Source: an uncultured Faecalitalea sp. (GTDB lineage Bacteria > Bacillota_I > Bacilli_A > Erysipelotrichales > Erysipelotrichaceae). From it: a DNA stretch of 50,405 nucleotides. Positions within the stretch are counted from its first letter, which is position 1; every line of letters starts with the position of its first letter. Below are positions 15,909 through 25,358 of the stretch, one piece after another. The DNA lies in NCBI GenBank assembly GCA_946408025.1, contig CAMJQJ010000006.1, forward strand, positions 1 to 50,405. Reading direction: 5' to 3'. A program made the position numbers and the translations under genes. The notes under the pieces were generated by a model, which saw only the letters and a program-made list of their open reading frames with translations, had not been told where the DNA came from and made no database searches.

Positions 15909-16448
15909 ATGGAATTAAAAGGATCTAGAACAGAAAAAAATTTACAGGCAGCTTTTGCAGGTGAAAGTCAAGCAAGAAATAAGTACACTTACTTTGCTAA
16001 TAAAGCTCGTCAGGAAGGTATGAACCAGATTGCAGAAATTTTTGAAGAAACTGCTCGTAATGAACAAGAACATGCACGTTTATGGTTCCAGCATTTAAAT
16101 GGTGGAAAAATCGGAACAACTGCTGAAAACTTAAAAGCAGCTGCTGAAGGTGAAAACTATGAATGGACAAGCATGTACAAAGAATTTGCAGAAGTAGCTC
16201 GTGAAGAAGGATTTACAGCTATCGCATTCCAAATGGAAAAAGTTGCTCAGATCGAAAAAGAACATGAAGAACGTTATTTGAAACTTTTGAGCAATGTAGA
16301 AAATGAAAAAGTATTCTCAGGTGAAGAATCTGATACTTGGATCTGTGGAATCTGTGGATTCAAATACACTGGTGTAAATGCTCCTAAAGCTTGCCCAGTT
16401 TGTGGATATCCTCAAGCAGTATTCAGAAAAGAAGCTAAAAACTACTAA
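15909..16448 (+). CDS. rbr: rubrerythrin
   Basis: A 179-residue rubrerythrin of typical length. The N-terminal four-helix bundle carries the diiron ligands in [15 protein letters not shown] and I-E-K-E-H-E-E-R. The C-terminal rubredoxin-like domain has C-G-I-C-G and C-P-V-C-G, which bind one iron. Rubrerythrin reduces hydrogen peroxide to water in the cytosol of anaerobes, usually with electrons from NADH via rubredoxin. It follows perR by 6 nt in one operon and ends in a strong terminator, so peroxide induction through PerR is expected. Confidence 0.97.
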   Translation: MELKGSRTEKNLQAAFAGESQARNKYTYFANKARQEGMNQIAEIFEETARNEQEHARLWFQHLNGGKIGTTAENLKAAAEGENYEWTSMYKEFAEVAREEGFTAIAFQMEKVAQIEKEHEERYLKLLSNVENEKVFSGEESDTWICGICGFKYTGVNAPKACPVCGYPQAVFRKEAKNY

Positions 16449-16458
16449 GATGTTTTTT

Positions 16459-16494
16459 GACCATGATATCGTGCATATTGTGGTCTTTTTTTTT
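16459..16494 (+). terminator. terminator of perR-rbr
   Basis: GACCATGATAT (16459-16469) pairs with ATATTGTGGTC (16475-16485), 11 bp with two G-T pairs, followed by nine Ts. Confidence 0.92.
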
Positions 16495-16501
16495 GACCTT
16501 G

Positions 16502-16510
16502 TGTTAGAAT
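16502..16510 (+). promoter_or_regulatory. extended -10 promoter of leaderless tilS
   Basis: TG-T-TAGAAT (16502-16510) is followed by only six bases before the ATG at 16517. The expected start is the A of the ATG itself. No ribosome-binding site can fit. Confidence 0.65.
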
Positions 16511-16516
16511 AAACGT

Positions 16517-17704
16517 ATGCAAAAAAAAATAATTGTGGCTTGCTCAGGAGGCCCTGATAGCATGGCACTTCTAGATAAACTATATAAACAAGGACATACG
16601 ATCGTTGTGGCTCACGTCAATTATCATAAACGAGATACAGCAAATCGAGATGAGATCATCGTAAAAGATTATTGCAAAGAGAGGTCGATTGAGGTGGAAG
16701 TGCTAGAACCAACTTTTGACAATAAGTCTAACTTTCAGAGTTGGGCAAGAAAGGTTCGTTATGACTTTTTCTTTGAAATTGCTGCAAAAAATGATACAGA
16801 TCAAATATATGTTGCTCACCATCTCGATGATCATTTAGAAACTTATCTTTTTCAAAAAAGTAGAAATATGCTTTGTGACCATTATGGGCTTAAATCAGAG
16901 AATATCATGAAAGATATGAAGATCATACGTCCTTTGTTGCATGAAACAAAAGCGCAGTTAATGGAATATTGTGATTCAAATAATATAAGATATGGAATTG
17001 ATGAGTCTAATTTAGGAAATGATTATACAAGAAACAAGATTCGTCATTCTCGAATTGACAAGATGAGCTTATTAGAAAAAATACGATTAAATGAAGAAAT
17101 TCAAAAAGAAAATATCAAATTAAAAAACAAAAGAGAAAAAGCAGATTCTTTTTTAAAAAATTGGGATCGATCGATAGAGGCGTTGTTGAAACAGAAAGAT
17201 GCCTGGTTCATATTAGAGTATTATCTGCATTTAAAGACTGGGGATCATTATTCTAAAAAATATATGAAATCTCTAGTTGAGCAGCTTCAATCCAATTGTT
17301 TGTTAGAAATCAATGGGTATTATCTTGAATCTTATGAAGGGATGATGTATTTTAAAAAAATAAAAGAAGAGAAAAGTTATACAATTTCTTGTCTTGAATA
17401 CATCACAAATGCTAGCTTTAGTCTATCAAAAAATGGAAAAGTAATTGAATCGATTCATGTATCTGAAAAGGATTTTCCTCTTGTGATTCGAAACATAAAG
17501 CCAGGAGATCAAATTAAGCTTAGATATGGAACTAAAAAAGTATCAAGGTTTCTAATTGATAGGAAGATTCCTAAAATTTATCGCAAAGAATGGCTTGTGA
17601 TGGAAAATTCGGCCAAAAAAGTGATATTTGTACCGGGGATTGGCTGTGATGTCGAACATTTTAGTATAAAACCTAATTTGTTTATGGTACAATATTTGAC
17701 GTGA
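16517..17704 (+). CDS. tilS: tRNA(Ile)-lysidine synthase
   Basis: A 395-residue N-type ATP pyrophosphatase. The P-loop S-G-G-P-D-S lies at residues 10-15, followed by A-H-V-N-Y-H-K-R and A-H-H-L-D-D-H-L-E-T, both typical of TilS. The C-terminal part, with I-K-P-G-D-Q-I-K-L and K-V-S-R-F-L-I-D-R-K-I-P, is the TilS-specific domain. The enzyme converts cytidine 34 of tRNA-Ile(CAU) to lysidine, giving AUA decoding, and is essential in most bacteria. It heads the conserved tilS-hpt-ftsH-hslO-dusB block. Its ATG directly follows an extended -10 element with no Shine-Dalgarno sequence, so a leaderless message is likely. Confidence 0.95.
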   Translation: MQKKIIVACSGGPDSMALLDKLYKQGHTIVVAHVNYHKRDTANRDEIIVKDYCKERSIEVEVLEPTFDNKSNFQSWARKVRYDFFFEIAAKNDTDQIYVAHHLDDHLETYLFQKSRNMLCDHYGLKSENIMKDMKIIRPLLHETKAQLMEYCDSNNIRYGIDESNLGNDYTRNKIRHSRIDKMSLLEKIRLNEEIQKENIKLKNKREKADSFLKNWDRSIEALLKQKDAWFILEYYLHLKTGDHYSKKYMKSLVEQLQSNCLLEINGYYLESYEGMMYFKKIKEEKSYTISCLEYITNASFSLSKNGKVIESIHVSEKDFPLVIRNIKPGDQIKLRYGTKKVSRFLIDRKIPKIYRKEWLVMENSAKKVIFVPGIGCDVEHFSIKPNLFMVQYLT

Positions 17705-17720
17705 TTTAAGGAGAAATCAA

Positions 17721-18263
17721 ATGATTAGTGACGATATACTCAAAGTATTATTAAATGAAGAACAAATTGAAAAAAGATGTATAGAATTAGCTGCACAAAT
17801 TGAAGCTGATTATGAAAAGATGCATGCAGTTCCTATTGTTGTAGGGCTGCTAAAAGGAAGCGTTCCTTTTATGGCTGAACTAATTAAACGTTTTACGTTT
17901 GATTGCGAAATTGATTTTATGTCTGTTAGTTCATATGATGGAACGGAATCAATTGGAGATGTTCGTATTGAAAAAGATATGGATATTTCTTGTAAAGGAA
18001 GACATATTCTTGTTGTAGAGGACATCGTGGATACAGGACGTACTTTACGCGAAGTAAAACAGATGTTCATGAATAAAGGTGCGACCGATGTCAAAATCGT
18101 TTCTTTGCTAGATAAACCTGAGCGAAGAGTAGTTGATATTGAAGCTGACTATGTCGGTTATACTGTACCAAATGAATTTGTCGTTGGTTATGGTTTGGAC
18201 TATAACCAGAAATACCGCAATTTACCATTTATTGGGGTATTGAAACCAGAAATCTACGAGTAG
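17721..18263 (+). CDS. hpt: hypoxanthine phosphoribosyltransferase
   Basis: A 180-residue purine salvage enzyme. It contains the PRPP-binding motif V-V-E-D-I-V-D-T-G-R-T-L, a V-G-L-L-K-G-S-V-P-F loop, and C-terminal V-V-G-Y-G-L-D-Y-N-Q-K-Y-R-N, all characteristic of bacterial HPRT. It converts hypoxanthine or guanine plus PRPP to IMP or GMP in the cytosol. The gene lies 16 nt after tilS with an AAGGAG site, and 11 nt before ftsH, the common Gram-positive order. Confidence 0.97.
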   Translation: MISDDILKVLLNEEQIEKRCIELAAQIEADYEKMHAVPIVVGLLKGSVPFMAELIKRFTFDCEIDFMSVSSYDGTESIGDVRIEKDMDISCKGRHILVVEDIVDTGRTLREVKQMFMNKGATDVKIVSLLDKPERRVVDIEADYVGYTVPNEFVVGYGLDYNQKYRNLPFIGVLKPEIYE

Positions 18264-18274
18264 GAGGAATATTA

Positions 18275-20242
18275 ATGAAGAAATGGTTAAATTATTTACC
18301 AACCATTTTCATCATCACAATTGTGATGTCTTTGATTTTCTATAGTTCTCAAGGAACAACCGAACAAATGAACTATTCAAGATTCAAAGATGTAGCTGAA
18401 CATGCGGAATTTGAAGATAGTACCTTAACGATCTCAACCACTATTATTCAGGTCGAAGGAAGTTATAAAACAGAAGGCAAAGATGCTATTTCTGGATTTA
18501 GGGTCATCGTGCCTAATACTGAGGCTAATCTTGAGTGGTTAGAAACAACGTTGACAGAAGATGGCGGACGCTTAACGATTGCTGATCCAAATCAGAATAG
18601 CATGTGGATCAACTTGCTTGTGAATTTGATTCCATTCCTGATCATCGGTGTATTCTTCTATCTTATGTTCTCTAAGATGGGTGGTTCTGGCAGCAATAAA
18701 GCGTTTGAATTTGCTAAATCAAAAGCGCGTGTTGAATCAAATGTTAAAGTTCGATTCAAGGATGTTGCTGGTTGTGAAGAAGAAAAAGAAGAAGTTAAAG
18801 AAATTATTGACTATCTACGTTCACCAAAGAAATTTACGGATATGGGTGCTCATATTCCAAAAGGTGTCTTGATGGTAGGTCCACCAGGAACAGGTAAAAC
18901 ATTATTGGCGAAAGCAGTAGCCGGAGAAGCTAATGTTCCATTCTTCTCAATTTCAGGTAGTGATTTCGTAGAAATGTTTGTCGGAACAGGTGCCAGCCGA
19001 GTTCGTGATATGTTCAAAAATGCACAAAAGAGTGCTCCTTGTATTGTCTTCATCGATGAAATTGATGCCGTTGGTAGACAGCGTGGAGCCGGAATGGGTG
19101 GCGGAAACGATGAACGTGAACAGACATTGAACCAGTTGTTGGTTGAAATGGATGGTATGACGGATAACAATGGTATCGTTATTATTGCCGCAACTAACAG
19201 ACCGGATGTTTTAGATCCTGCATTATTGCGTAGTGGACGTTTTGATCGTCGTGTAACGGTAAACTTGCCAGATATTAAGGGACGTGAAGAAATTCTTCAA
19301 GTTCATGCCCGCAACAAAAGACTTGCAAGCGATGTATCTTTAGAAAACTTGGCAAGACGTACACCAGGATTCTCAGGAGCTGACTTAGCAAACGTATTAA
19401 ACGAAGGTGCTATCTTAGCAGTTCGTAATAAAGAAACTCAGATTACGATGAATGACTTAGATGAGGCTATTGATAGAGTTATGATGGGGCCAGCTAAAAA
19501 ATCTAAGAAATATACAGAAAAAGATAAATTGTTGGTTGCATATCATGAAGCAGGTCATGCAGTAATTGGTTTAAAACTAGAAGATGCAGATATGGTCCAG
19601 AAAGTAACAATCATTCCTCGAGGAGAAGCTGGTGGTTATAACTTAATGACTCCTAGAGAAGAAAAATATTTTCATCGTAAGAGTGAATTCCTTGCAAAAA
19701 TCACAGGTTTATTAGGTGGACGTACTTCTGAGGAACTTGTATTTGGAGAAATCAGTGCCGGTGCAGTCAATGATATTGAACAATTGACAAAGATTGCTAA
19801 AAACATGGTTCGTGTATATGGTATGTCTAGCTTAGGTCCTATTCAATATGCAGACCCACAGGGAAATGTATTCCTTGGTCGTGATTACACACAAGGTGGT
19901 AACTATTCGAATGGTGTTGCAGCCGAAATCGATAAAGAAGTTCGTAAGATCATTGACGAGTGTCATGAAAACTGTCGAAAAATCTTGGAAGAAAATAGAG
20001 ATTTATTAGATTTAATTGCGAAATCATTGGTTGAACGCGAAACTTTAACAAATGAAGAAATTACAAATTTGATGAAATATGGTCAGATTACTGATCCTAA
20101 TGAACCAGTTGAAGTTCAAAAACCAAAAGAAGCAGAAGTTCAGGAATCTGTAACAAACGAAGTTCCACCTAAACCACCGGTTGGTGTGGAAAAACAAGAT
20201 TTAGATGATGCATTAAATGAACTAACAAAAAAGAAAGATTAA
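18275..20242 (+). CDS. ftsH: ATP-dependent zinc metalloprotease FtsH
   Basis: A 655-residue membrane AAA+ protease. An N-terminal helix (residues about 7-24), an extracytoplasmic domain and a second helix (about 110-132) precede the ATPase with [15 protein letters not shown] and the second region of homology with [11 protein letters not shown]. The protease domain has H-E-A-G-H (424-428) as zinc ligands. FtsH hexamers degrade misassembled membrane proteins and selected regulators. The acidic, proline-rich C-terminal tail (last 50 residues or so) is typical. A short terminator lies right at the stop codon, before hslO. Confidence 0.98.
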   Translation: MKKWLNYLPTIFIITIVMSLIFYSSQGTTEQMNYSRFKDVAEHAEFEDSTLTISTTIIQVEGSYKTEGKDAISGFRVIVPNTEANLEWLETTLTEDGGRLTIADPNQNSMWINLLVNLIPFLIIGVFFYLMFSKMGGSGSNKAFEFAKSKARVESNVKVRFKDVAGCEEEKEEVKEIIDYLRSPKKFTDMGAHIPKGVLMVGPPGTGKTLLAKAVAGEANVPFFSISGSDFVEMFVGTGASRVRDMFKNAQKSAPCIVFIDEIDAVGRQRGAGMGGGNDEREQTLNQLLVEMDGMTDNNGIVIIAATNRPDVLDPALLRSGRFDRRVTVNLPDIKGREEILQVHARNKRLASDVSLENLARRTPGFSGADLANVLNEGAILAVRNKETQITMNDLDEAIDRVMMGPAKKSKKYTEKDKLLVAYHEAGHAVIGLKLEDADMVQKVTIIPRGEAGGYNLMTPREEKYFHRKSEFLAKITGLLGGRTSEELVFGEISAGAVNDIEQLTKIAKNMVRVYGMSSLGPIQYADPQGNVFLGRDYTQGGNYSNGVAAEIDKEVRKIIDECHENCRKILEENRDLLDLIAKSLVERETLTNEEITNLMKYGQITDPNEPVEVQKPKEAEVQESVTNEVPPKPPVGVEKQDLDDALNELTKKKD

Positions 20243-20264
20243 GACGCTAGGCGTCTTTTCTTTT
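20241..20264 (+). terminator. short terminator between ftsH and hslO
   Basis: AAGACGC (20241-20247) pairs with GCGTCTT (20251-20257), with a 3-nt loop and a T-rich tail. It begins in the ftsH stop codon and ends only about 15 nt before the hslO ATG. With no clear promoter for hslO, some readthrough is likely. Confidence 0.75.
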
Positions 20265-20275
20265 GGAGGAGACAA

Positions 20276-21160
20276 ATGAAAGATCAATTATGTAGAGCTT
20301 TAGTATGCCAGGATAGAGTACGTTTATATATTGCGAGAACGACAGATATGGTGCAGGAAGCAAGAAACCGCTTTGATTTACATCCTTGTGCTTGTGCAGC
20401 TTTAGGAAGAACGCTTTCTGTAGGAAGCATCATGGGAAGCATGTTGAAATCAGATGAAGAAATGTTAACTATTACGATCAATGGGCATGGGCCTATTGGA
20501 TCAATTATAGTGGATGCTTATCATGATGGAACTGTTCGTGGTTTTTGTTCCAATCCGCATGTAGAAGATGTTTTCTTAGATAAAGGAAAATTAAATGTAG
20601 GTGCTGTTGTCGGTAAAGATGGTACGTTGACCGTAACAAAAGATCTAAACATGGAAGAAAACTTTTCAGGAACTGTAGAACTTGTATCTGGAGAAATTGG
20701 AGAAGATTTTGCGTATTACTTTACTTTATCTGAACAAATTCCAACAGCTGTTAGTGTTGGTGTTTTGATTGGCAAAGATGGCAATGTGCAAAGTGCTGGT
20801 GCCATGATCATACAAATGTTACCAGATGCAACCGAAGAAGATATCTTAATTTGTGAACATCTATTACAAGGGTTAAAACCAATGTCTACTTTGATGTTGG
20901 ATTATGATGATATGGAATTGAAAGATCTTGTGAATGATATGTTTGAAGATGCTAAAATTCTGGATACAAGTGATGTGTGTTATTCATGTCCATGTTCTAA
21001 GGAGAGAATGGCTAATGCTATCTCTACTTTAAAGGATGAAGAAATTCAAGATATGATCGATAAGGATCATGGTTGTCATGTTACTTGTAATTTCTGCAAT
21101 GAACGATATGATTTTAGTGAAGAGGATCTAAGAAAAATACTGGAGTCAAGAAATGTTTAA
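20276..21160 (+). CDS. hslO: redox-regulated chaperone Hsp33
   Basis: A 294-residue protein with the Hsp33 N-terminal domain (M-L-T-I-T-I-N-G-H-G-P-I-G; G-T-V-R-G-F) and the C-terminal redox switch. In the switch, C-P-C-S-K-E-R-M and C-N-F-C supply the four zinc-binding cysteines. Oxidation releases zinc and activates the chaperone as a holdase under oxidative stress. An extra Cys pair (C-Y-S before C-P-C, and C-H-V-T before C-N-F-C) lies beside the zinc ligands. The start follows TTGGAGGAG. The gene overlaps dusB by 8 nt. Confidence 0.96.
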   Translation: MKDQLCRALVCQDRVRLYIARTTDMVQEARNRFDLHPCACAALGRTLSVGSIMGSMLKSDEEMLTITINGHGPIGSIIVDAYHDGTVRGFCSNPHVEDVFLDKGKLNVGAVVGKDGTLTVTKDLNMEENFSGTVELVSGEIGEDFAYYFTLSEQIPTAVSVGVLIGKDGNVQSAGAMIIQMLPDATEEDILICEHLLQGLKPMSTLMLDYDDMELKDLVNDMFEDAKILDTSDVCYSCPCSKERMANAISTLKDEEIQDMIDKDHGCHVTCNFCNERYDFSEEDLRKILESRNV

Positions 21161-22133
21161 AATTGGCGATGTGACAATCGATAATCCCATCGTAATAGCG
21201 CCTTTGGCTGGTATCAGTAATATTGCTTTTCGTGTAATTGCCAAAGAGTTTGGAGCAGGTCTTGTCTGCAACGAAATGGTAAGTGATAAAGCATTATACT
21301 ATGATTCAAAAAAAACATTTTCAATGTGTGATGTTGATCCAAACGAACATCCGGTAAGTTTTCAGTTGTTTGGACATGATATAGATACGGTTGTATATGC
21401 TGCAAAATATCTTGATACCCAAACAAATTGTGATATCATCGACTTTAATATGGGATGTCCAGTTAATAAAGTAATCAAAGCTAAAGCTGGAAGCTATTTG
21501 ATGAAAAATGTTGACTATGCAAAAGAATTGGTTAGTCATATAGTGCAAAATGTAAACAAACCAGTTACCGTTAAAATGCGTATCGGATTTGATAAAGATC
21601 ATATAAATTGCGTTGAAATGGCTAAAGCTATGGAAAGTGTTGGTGTAAAAGCTGTTGCGGTACATGGTCGAACAAGAAGTCAGATGTATGAAGGTAAAGC
21701 AGATTGGACCTATATCAAGCAAGTAAAAGATGCGGTGTCAATTCCTGTCATAGGAAATGGTGATGTTCGCAGTGTGGATGATTTTTTTCGGATGCAGCAA
21801 GAAACAGGGTGCGATGCAGTAATGATAGGAAGAGGCATTATTGGAAATCCTTTTTTGATTCAAGAATGCAAGGATGCTTTGTTTAACGAGCACCATACAT
21901 ATGATTTTAATGATCGAATTGATATTTGTTTAAAACATGCTAATGGATTGATCAAAAATAAAGGTGAGGTCATCGCTATCAAAGAGATGAGGGGGTTAGC
22001 TTCCTGGTATTTAAAAGGACTTCCAGGTTCGCATTATTTTAAAAATGAATGCTCCAAAATTAATACACTGGATGATCTTAAAAAGGTTTTGAATGAATAT
22101 AAAATAGAATATATGAAACGAAAGGCAGAGTAA
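21153..22133 (+). CDS. dusB: tRNA-dihydrouridine synthase (DusB type)
   Basis: A 326-residue FMN-dependent TIM-barrel enzyme. A-P-L-A-G-I-S-N near the N-terminus, D-F-N-M-G-C-P-V-N-K-V with the catalytic Cys, V-K-M-R-I-G-F, A-V-H-G-R-T-R-S-Q and I-G-N-G-D-V are signature Dus segments. It reduces uridines in the tRNA D-arm. The start overlaps the end of hslO by 8 nt, so the two are translationally coupled. It closes the tilS-dusB block, and its stop codon lies in the loop of the terminator. Confidence 0.95.
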   Translation: MFKIGDVTIDNPIVIAPLAGISNIAFRVIAKEFGAGLVCNEMVSDKALYYDSKKTFSMCDVDPNEHPVSFQLFGHDIDTVVYAAKYLDTQTNCDIIDFNMGCPVNKVIKAKAGSYLMKNVDYAKELVSHIVQNVNKPVTVKMRIGFDKDHINCVEMAKAMESVGVKAVAVHGRTRSQMYEGKADWTYIKQVKDAVSIPVIGNGDVRSVDDFFRMQQETGCDAVMIGRGIIGNPFLIQECKDALFNEHHTYDFNDRIDICLKHANGLIKNKGEVIAIKEMRGLASWYLKGLPGSHYFKNECSKINTLDDLKKVLNEYKIEYMKRKAE

Positions 22134-22146
22134 AATCTGCCTTTTT
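22121..22146 (+). terminator. terminator of dusB, enclosing the stop codon
   Basis: AAAGGCAGA (22121-22129) pairs perfectly with TCTGCCTTT (22136-22144), with Ts after it. The TAA (22131-22133) is in the 6-nt loop. Confidence 0.92.
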
Positions 22147-22206
22147 GTACATTTTAATGAATTAAAGGAAAAATGGACCAAAAAGGAAATTTAATCTTAA
22201 AAGATG

Positions 22207-22215
22207 TGTTAAAAT
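22207..22215 (+). promoter_or_regulatory. extended -10 promoter of purD-fhs
   Basis: TG-T-TAAAAT (22207-22215) lies 30 nt before the purD ATG. No clear purine-regulator box or G-box riboswitch is visible upstream. Confidence 0.55.
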
Positions 22216-22244
22216 ATCCATGAAAAGAAAAAGGAGATAGTCAA

Positions 22245-23480
22245 ATGAAAATTCTTGTTGTTGGTAAAGGTGGACGTGAGCATGCTTTAGCTCAAGCAGC
22301 TCATGCATCTAAATTATGTGATCAATTATATTGTGCACCTGGAAATCCAGGAATGGCAAAGATCGCAACTTGTTTAAATGTCAGTGATTCAGATATTCAA
22401 GGCTTGGTCAATGCAGCTAAAGAACATGAAATTGATCTAACAATTGTTGGTCCAGAGGCAACACTTTCTTTAGGAATTGTTGATGCATTTGAAAAAGAAG
22501 GATTAAAAATTTTTGGTCCTACTAAAGCAGCCACTCAAGTGGAATCAAGTAAAGATTTTGCAAAGCAGATCATGGCAAAATATGATATTCCTACAGCAGC
22601 ATATCAAACTTTTGATAATTATGAAGAAGCTTGGAAATATGTTGAATCTAAGGGAGCTCCAATCGTAATTAAAGAAGATGGTTTAAAAGCAGGTAAAGGT
22701 GTTACGGTTGCAATGGATCTTGATCAAGCTCAAGAGGCATTAAAGATTGCATTTGATATTGAAAACAATCAAGTTGTTGTCGAAGAGTATTTAGAAGGAT
22801 TTGAGTTCTCGTTAATTTGTCTAGTACACAATGAGTTAGTTGTTCCATTAGAAGTAGCACAAGATCATAAATGCGTTTTTGATGGAGATAAAGGGCCAAA
22901 CACAGGCGGAATGGGATCTTACAGTCCTGTAAAAAAGATCAATTCAGAAATTATTCAAGAAGCATTAGATACGATCCTCTGTCCTATGGCTCAAGCAATG
23001 GTTAAAGAAAATGTACCATTCACCGGGTTCTTATATGGTGGATTGATGATAACAAAAGATGGAATCAAAACGATAGAATTCAACGCTCGTTTTGGGGATC
23101 CAGAAGCAGAAGTGATCTTACCAAGACTTGAAAGTGATTTTGTTCAGGCTATTTTGGATGTTATGGATAATAAACCAGTAACATTAAAATGGAGCGACAA
23201 AGTTAGTCATGGTGTTGTTCTAGCAAGTGAAGGATATCCTGCTGGGTCTACATCTGGAGCAATTATTGAAGGTGTAGACGATGTAGATGGTTTTGTGTAC
23301 CATATGGGAACAAAAGAAGTTGATGAAAATTTGTTGACCGCTGGAGGTCGAGTATTGATGGTCGTAACACTTGAACCAACTTTAGAAGAAGCATTTGAAC
23401 ATACATATAAAGAAATCAAGAAAATTCATTGTGATAAATTATTCTTTAGAACAGATATTGGAAGAAAGGATATGGATTAA
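22245..23480 (+). CDS. purD: phosphoribosylamine-glycine ligase
   Basis: A 411-residue ATP-grasp enzyme, close to the usual GARS length. It begins [14 protein letters not shown], then [25 protein letters not shown] and [10 protein letters not shown], all diagnostic. It joins phosphoribosylamine to glycine, the second step of purine synthesis. The rest of the pur operon is absent here; it is instead paired with fhs, which supplies 10-formyl-THF for later purine steps. An AAAAAGGAG site precedes the ATG. Confidence 0.98.
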   Translation: MKILVVGKGGREHALAQAAHASKLCDQLYCAPGNPGMAKIATCLNVSDSDIQGLVNAAKEHEIDLTIVGPEATLSLGIVDAFEKEGLKIFGPTKAATQVESSKDFAKQIMAKYDIPTAAYQTFDNYEEAWKYVESKGAPIVIKEDGLKAGKGVTVAMDLDQAQEALKIAFDIENNQVVVEEYLEGFEFSLICLVHNELVVPLEVAQDHKCVFDGDKGPNTGGMGSYSPVKKINSEIIQEALDTILCPMAQAMVKENVPFTGFLYGGLMITKDGIKTIEFNARFGDPEAEVILPRLESDFVQAILDVMDNKPVTLKWSDKVSHGVVLASEGYPAGSTSGAIIEGVDDVDGFVYHMGTKEVDENLLTAGGRVLMVVTLEPTLEEAFEHTYKEIKKIHCDKLFFRTDIGRKDMD

Positions 23481-23482
23481 TT

Positions 23483-25153
23483 ATGGCTAAGACAGATTTA
23501 GAAATCGCTCAAGAATGTGTAATGGAACCTATTGAAGAGGTTGCTAAAAAAGTTGGGATTCAGCCTGATATGCTGGAAAATTATGGAAAGTATAAAGCTA
23601 AATTATCTTTTGATTTTTTACGTCAGATTGAAAATAATGAGCCAGGGAAATTGATTCTGGTAACTGCAATTAATCCTACAAAAGCAGGGGAAGGAAAGAG
23701 TACCACAACAGTTGGACTAGGAGATGCTTTAAATCGTTTAGGTAAGAAAACAATGATGGCATTACGTGAACCAAGCTTAGGTCCGGTATTTGGCTTAAAA
23801 GGTGGAGCAACTGGTGGAGGTTATGCACAAGTTGTTCCAATGGAAGATATAAATCTTCATTTTACAGGTGATATGCATGCAATTACTACAGCAAATAACT
23901 TGGTAAGTGCTATCTTAGATAATCATTTACATCAAGGTAATGAACTAAACATCGATCCAGAAAAAATCACATTTAAACGTTGTTTGGATATGAATGATCG
24001 TACATTGCGTAATATCAATATTGGGCAAGGGCCTAAAGCCAATGGTGTAGAAAGAAATGATGGTTTCAATATTACTGTAGCTAGTGAAATCATGGCTGCT
24101 TTGTGTTTGGCAGATGATTTGATGGATTTGAAAAAACGCTTTGGACAGATGCTTGTAGCTTATACTTATGATGATAAACCTGTATATGTACATGATCTAG
24201 GCATTGAAGGTGCTTTGGCAATGGTCATGAAAGATGCTATTTTACCAAATGTTGTACAGACTCTAGAACATAATCCAGTATTGATCCATGGAGGGCCTTT
24301 TGCGAATATTGCTCATGGATGCAACTCTGTGATTGCAACAAAAGCTTGTCTTCGACTAGCGGATTACACAGTGACAGAAGCAGGATTTGGTGCAGATCTA
24401 GGAGCTGAAAAGTTCCTTGATATAAAATGTCGTTTGGCAAAATTAAATCCAAGTGCAGTTGTAATTGTGGCCACAATTCGTGCTTTAAAACAACATGGTG
24501 GAATTGAATTAGAAAATCTAAAAGAAGAAAATGTTGAAGCTATGTTAGCAGGCTGTGAAAATTTAGCAAAGCATATTGATACGATCAAACAATTTGGTCT
24601 ACCTTATATCGTTGCGATCAATGAGTTTGCAACAGATACACCAAGTGAAATTGAAGCTTTAGAAAACTGGTGTAAAGAAAATGGACATCCAATGTCATTA
24701 TCACAAGTATGGGCAAAAGGTGGAGAAGGAGCTCTTGACCTAGCTCAAAAGGTTATTTCACTTTGTGATCAAGATAATAATTTTGCTCCATTGTATTCAG
24801 TTGAAGCTTCTATCGAAGACAAAATTGAGACGATTGCAAAAAAAGTTTATGGCGCAGATGGCGTAGATTTTACCGATGAAGCAAAAGAACAGATTCATAA
24901 GTTTAATGAATTAGGTTGGGATAAACTACCAATTTGTATGGCAAAAACACAAATGTCTTTATCAGATGATGGTAAATTAATGGGTAGACCAACTGGATTT
25001 AGAATTACGGTTCGCGAACTTCGTCCTAGTTTAGGAGCAGGTTTTATTGTAGCCTTAACAGGAAAAGTACTGACTATGCCTGGACTTCCAAAACATCCGT
25101 CTGCATTGGATATGGATATAGATCAAGACGGCAAAATTAAAGGTTTATTTTAA
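23483..25153 (+). CDS. fhs: formate-tetrahydrofolate ligase
   Basis: A 556-residue enzyme of the expected length. It shows the ATP-binding [12 protein letters not shown], the [20 protein letters not shown] substrate loop, [13 protein letters not shown] and the C-terminal R-P-S-L-G-A-G-F motif. It makes 10-formyl-THF from formate, ATP and THF, feeding purine synthesis and initiator tRNA formylation, as is common in anaerobes. It starts 2 nt after the purD stop, so the two are co-transcribed. A terminator follows. Confidence 0.98.
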   Translation: MAKTDLEIAQECVMEPIEEVAKKVGIQPDMLENYGKYKAKLSFDFLRQIENNEPGKLILVTAINPTKAGEGKSTTTVGLGDALNRLGKKTMMALREPSLGPVFGLKGGATGGGYAQVVPMEDINLHFTGDMHAITTANNLVSAILDNHLHQGNELNIDPEKITFKRCLDMNDRTLRNINIGQGPKANGVERNDGFNITVASEIMAALCLADDLMDLKKRFGQMLVAYTYDDKPVYVHDLGIEGALAMVMKDAILPNVVQTLEHNPVLIHGGPFANIAHGCNSVIATKACLRLADYTVTEAGFGADLGAEKFLDIKCRLAKLNPSAVVIVATIRALKQHGGIELENLKEENVEAMLAGCENLAKHIDTIKQFGLPYIVAINEFATDTPSEIEALENWCKENGHPMSLSQVWAKGGEGALDLAQKVISLCDQDNNFAPLYSVEASIEDKIETIAKKVYGADGVDFTDEAKEQIHKFNELGWDKLPICMAKTQMSLSDDGKLMGRPTGFRITVRELRPSLGAGFIVALTGKVLTMPGLPKHPSALDMDIDQDGKIKGLF

Positions 25154-25162
25154 ACCTAAAAA

Positions 25163-25171
25163 TGATATAAT
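25163..25171 (+). promoter_or_regulatory. extended -10 promoter of tRNA-Leu
   Basis: TG-A-TATAAT (25163-25171) is a perfect extended -10. The expected start is near 25178, inside the fhs terminator hairpin and about 18 nt before the mature tRNA end. Confidence 0.6.
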
Positions 25172-25172
25172 T

Positions 25173-25195
25173 AAAAGGCTTTAAAAGCCTTTTTT
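25173..25195 (+). terminator. terminator of purD-fhs abutting tRNA-Leu
   Basis: AAAAGGCTT (25173-25181) pairs with AAGCCTTTT (25185-25193), with a 3-nt loop and a short T tail. The tail ends at the base before the tRNA. Confidence 0.75.
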
Positions 25196-25281
25196 GCAGG
25201 AGTGGTGGAACGGCAGACACGCTGTCTTCAGGCGGCAGTGCGAGCAATCGCGTGAGGGTTCAAATCCCTTCTCCTGCACCA
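25196..25281 (+). tRNA. tRNA-Leu (anticodon CAG)
   Basis: The 86-base sequence folds as a class II tRNA. The 7-bp acceptor GCAGGAG/CTCCTGC has discriminator A and an encoded CCA end (25279-25281). The D-arm has TGGTGGAACGG-AGAC typical of Leu. The anticodon stem CTGTC/GGCAG encloses TTCAGGC with anticodon CAG. A long variable arm GCGA-GCAA-TCGC and a T arm AGGG-TTCAAAT-CCCT complete it. It reads CUG codons. Confidence 0.97.
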
Positions 25282-25289
25282 AATGATAG

Positions 25290-25319
25290 AAAAACTCCTT
25301 TGTTAAAAGGAGTTTTTTT
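25290..25319 (+). terminator. terminator of tRNA-Leu
   Basis: AAAAACTCCTTT pairs with AAAGGAGTTTTT around a short loop, with more Ts after it. It lies 8 nt after the tRNA. Confidence 0.92.
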
Positions 25320-25358
25320 GGTTTTTTAGCATAATAGATATTTATCTATATAAAAATA

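Noticed and set aside
25196..25281. tRNA-Leu as an attachment site of an integrated element
   Set aside because: tRNA 3' ends are common integration sites, but no integrase, repeat of the tRNA end or island-like genes are seen in the flanks.
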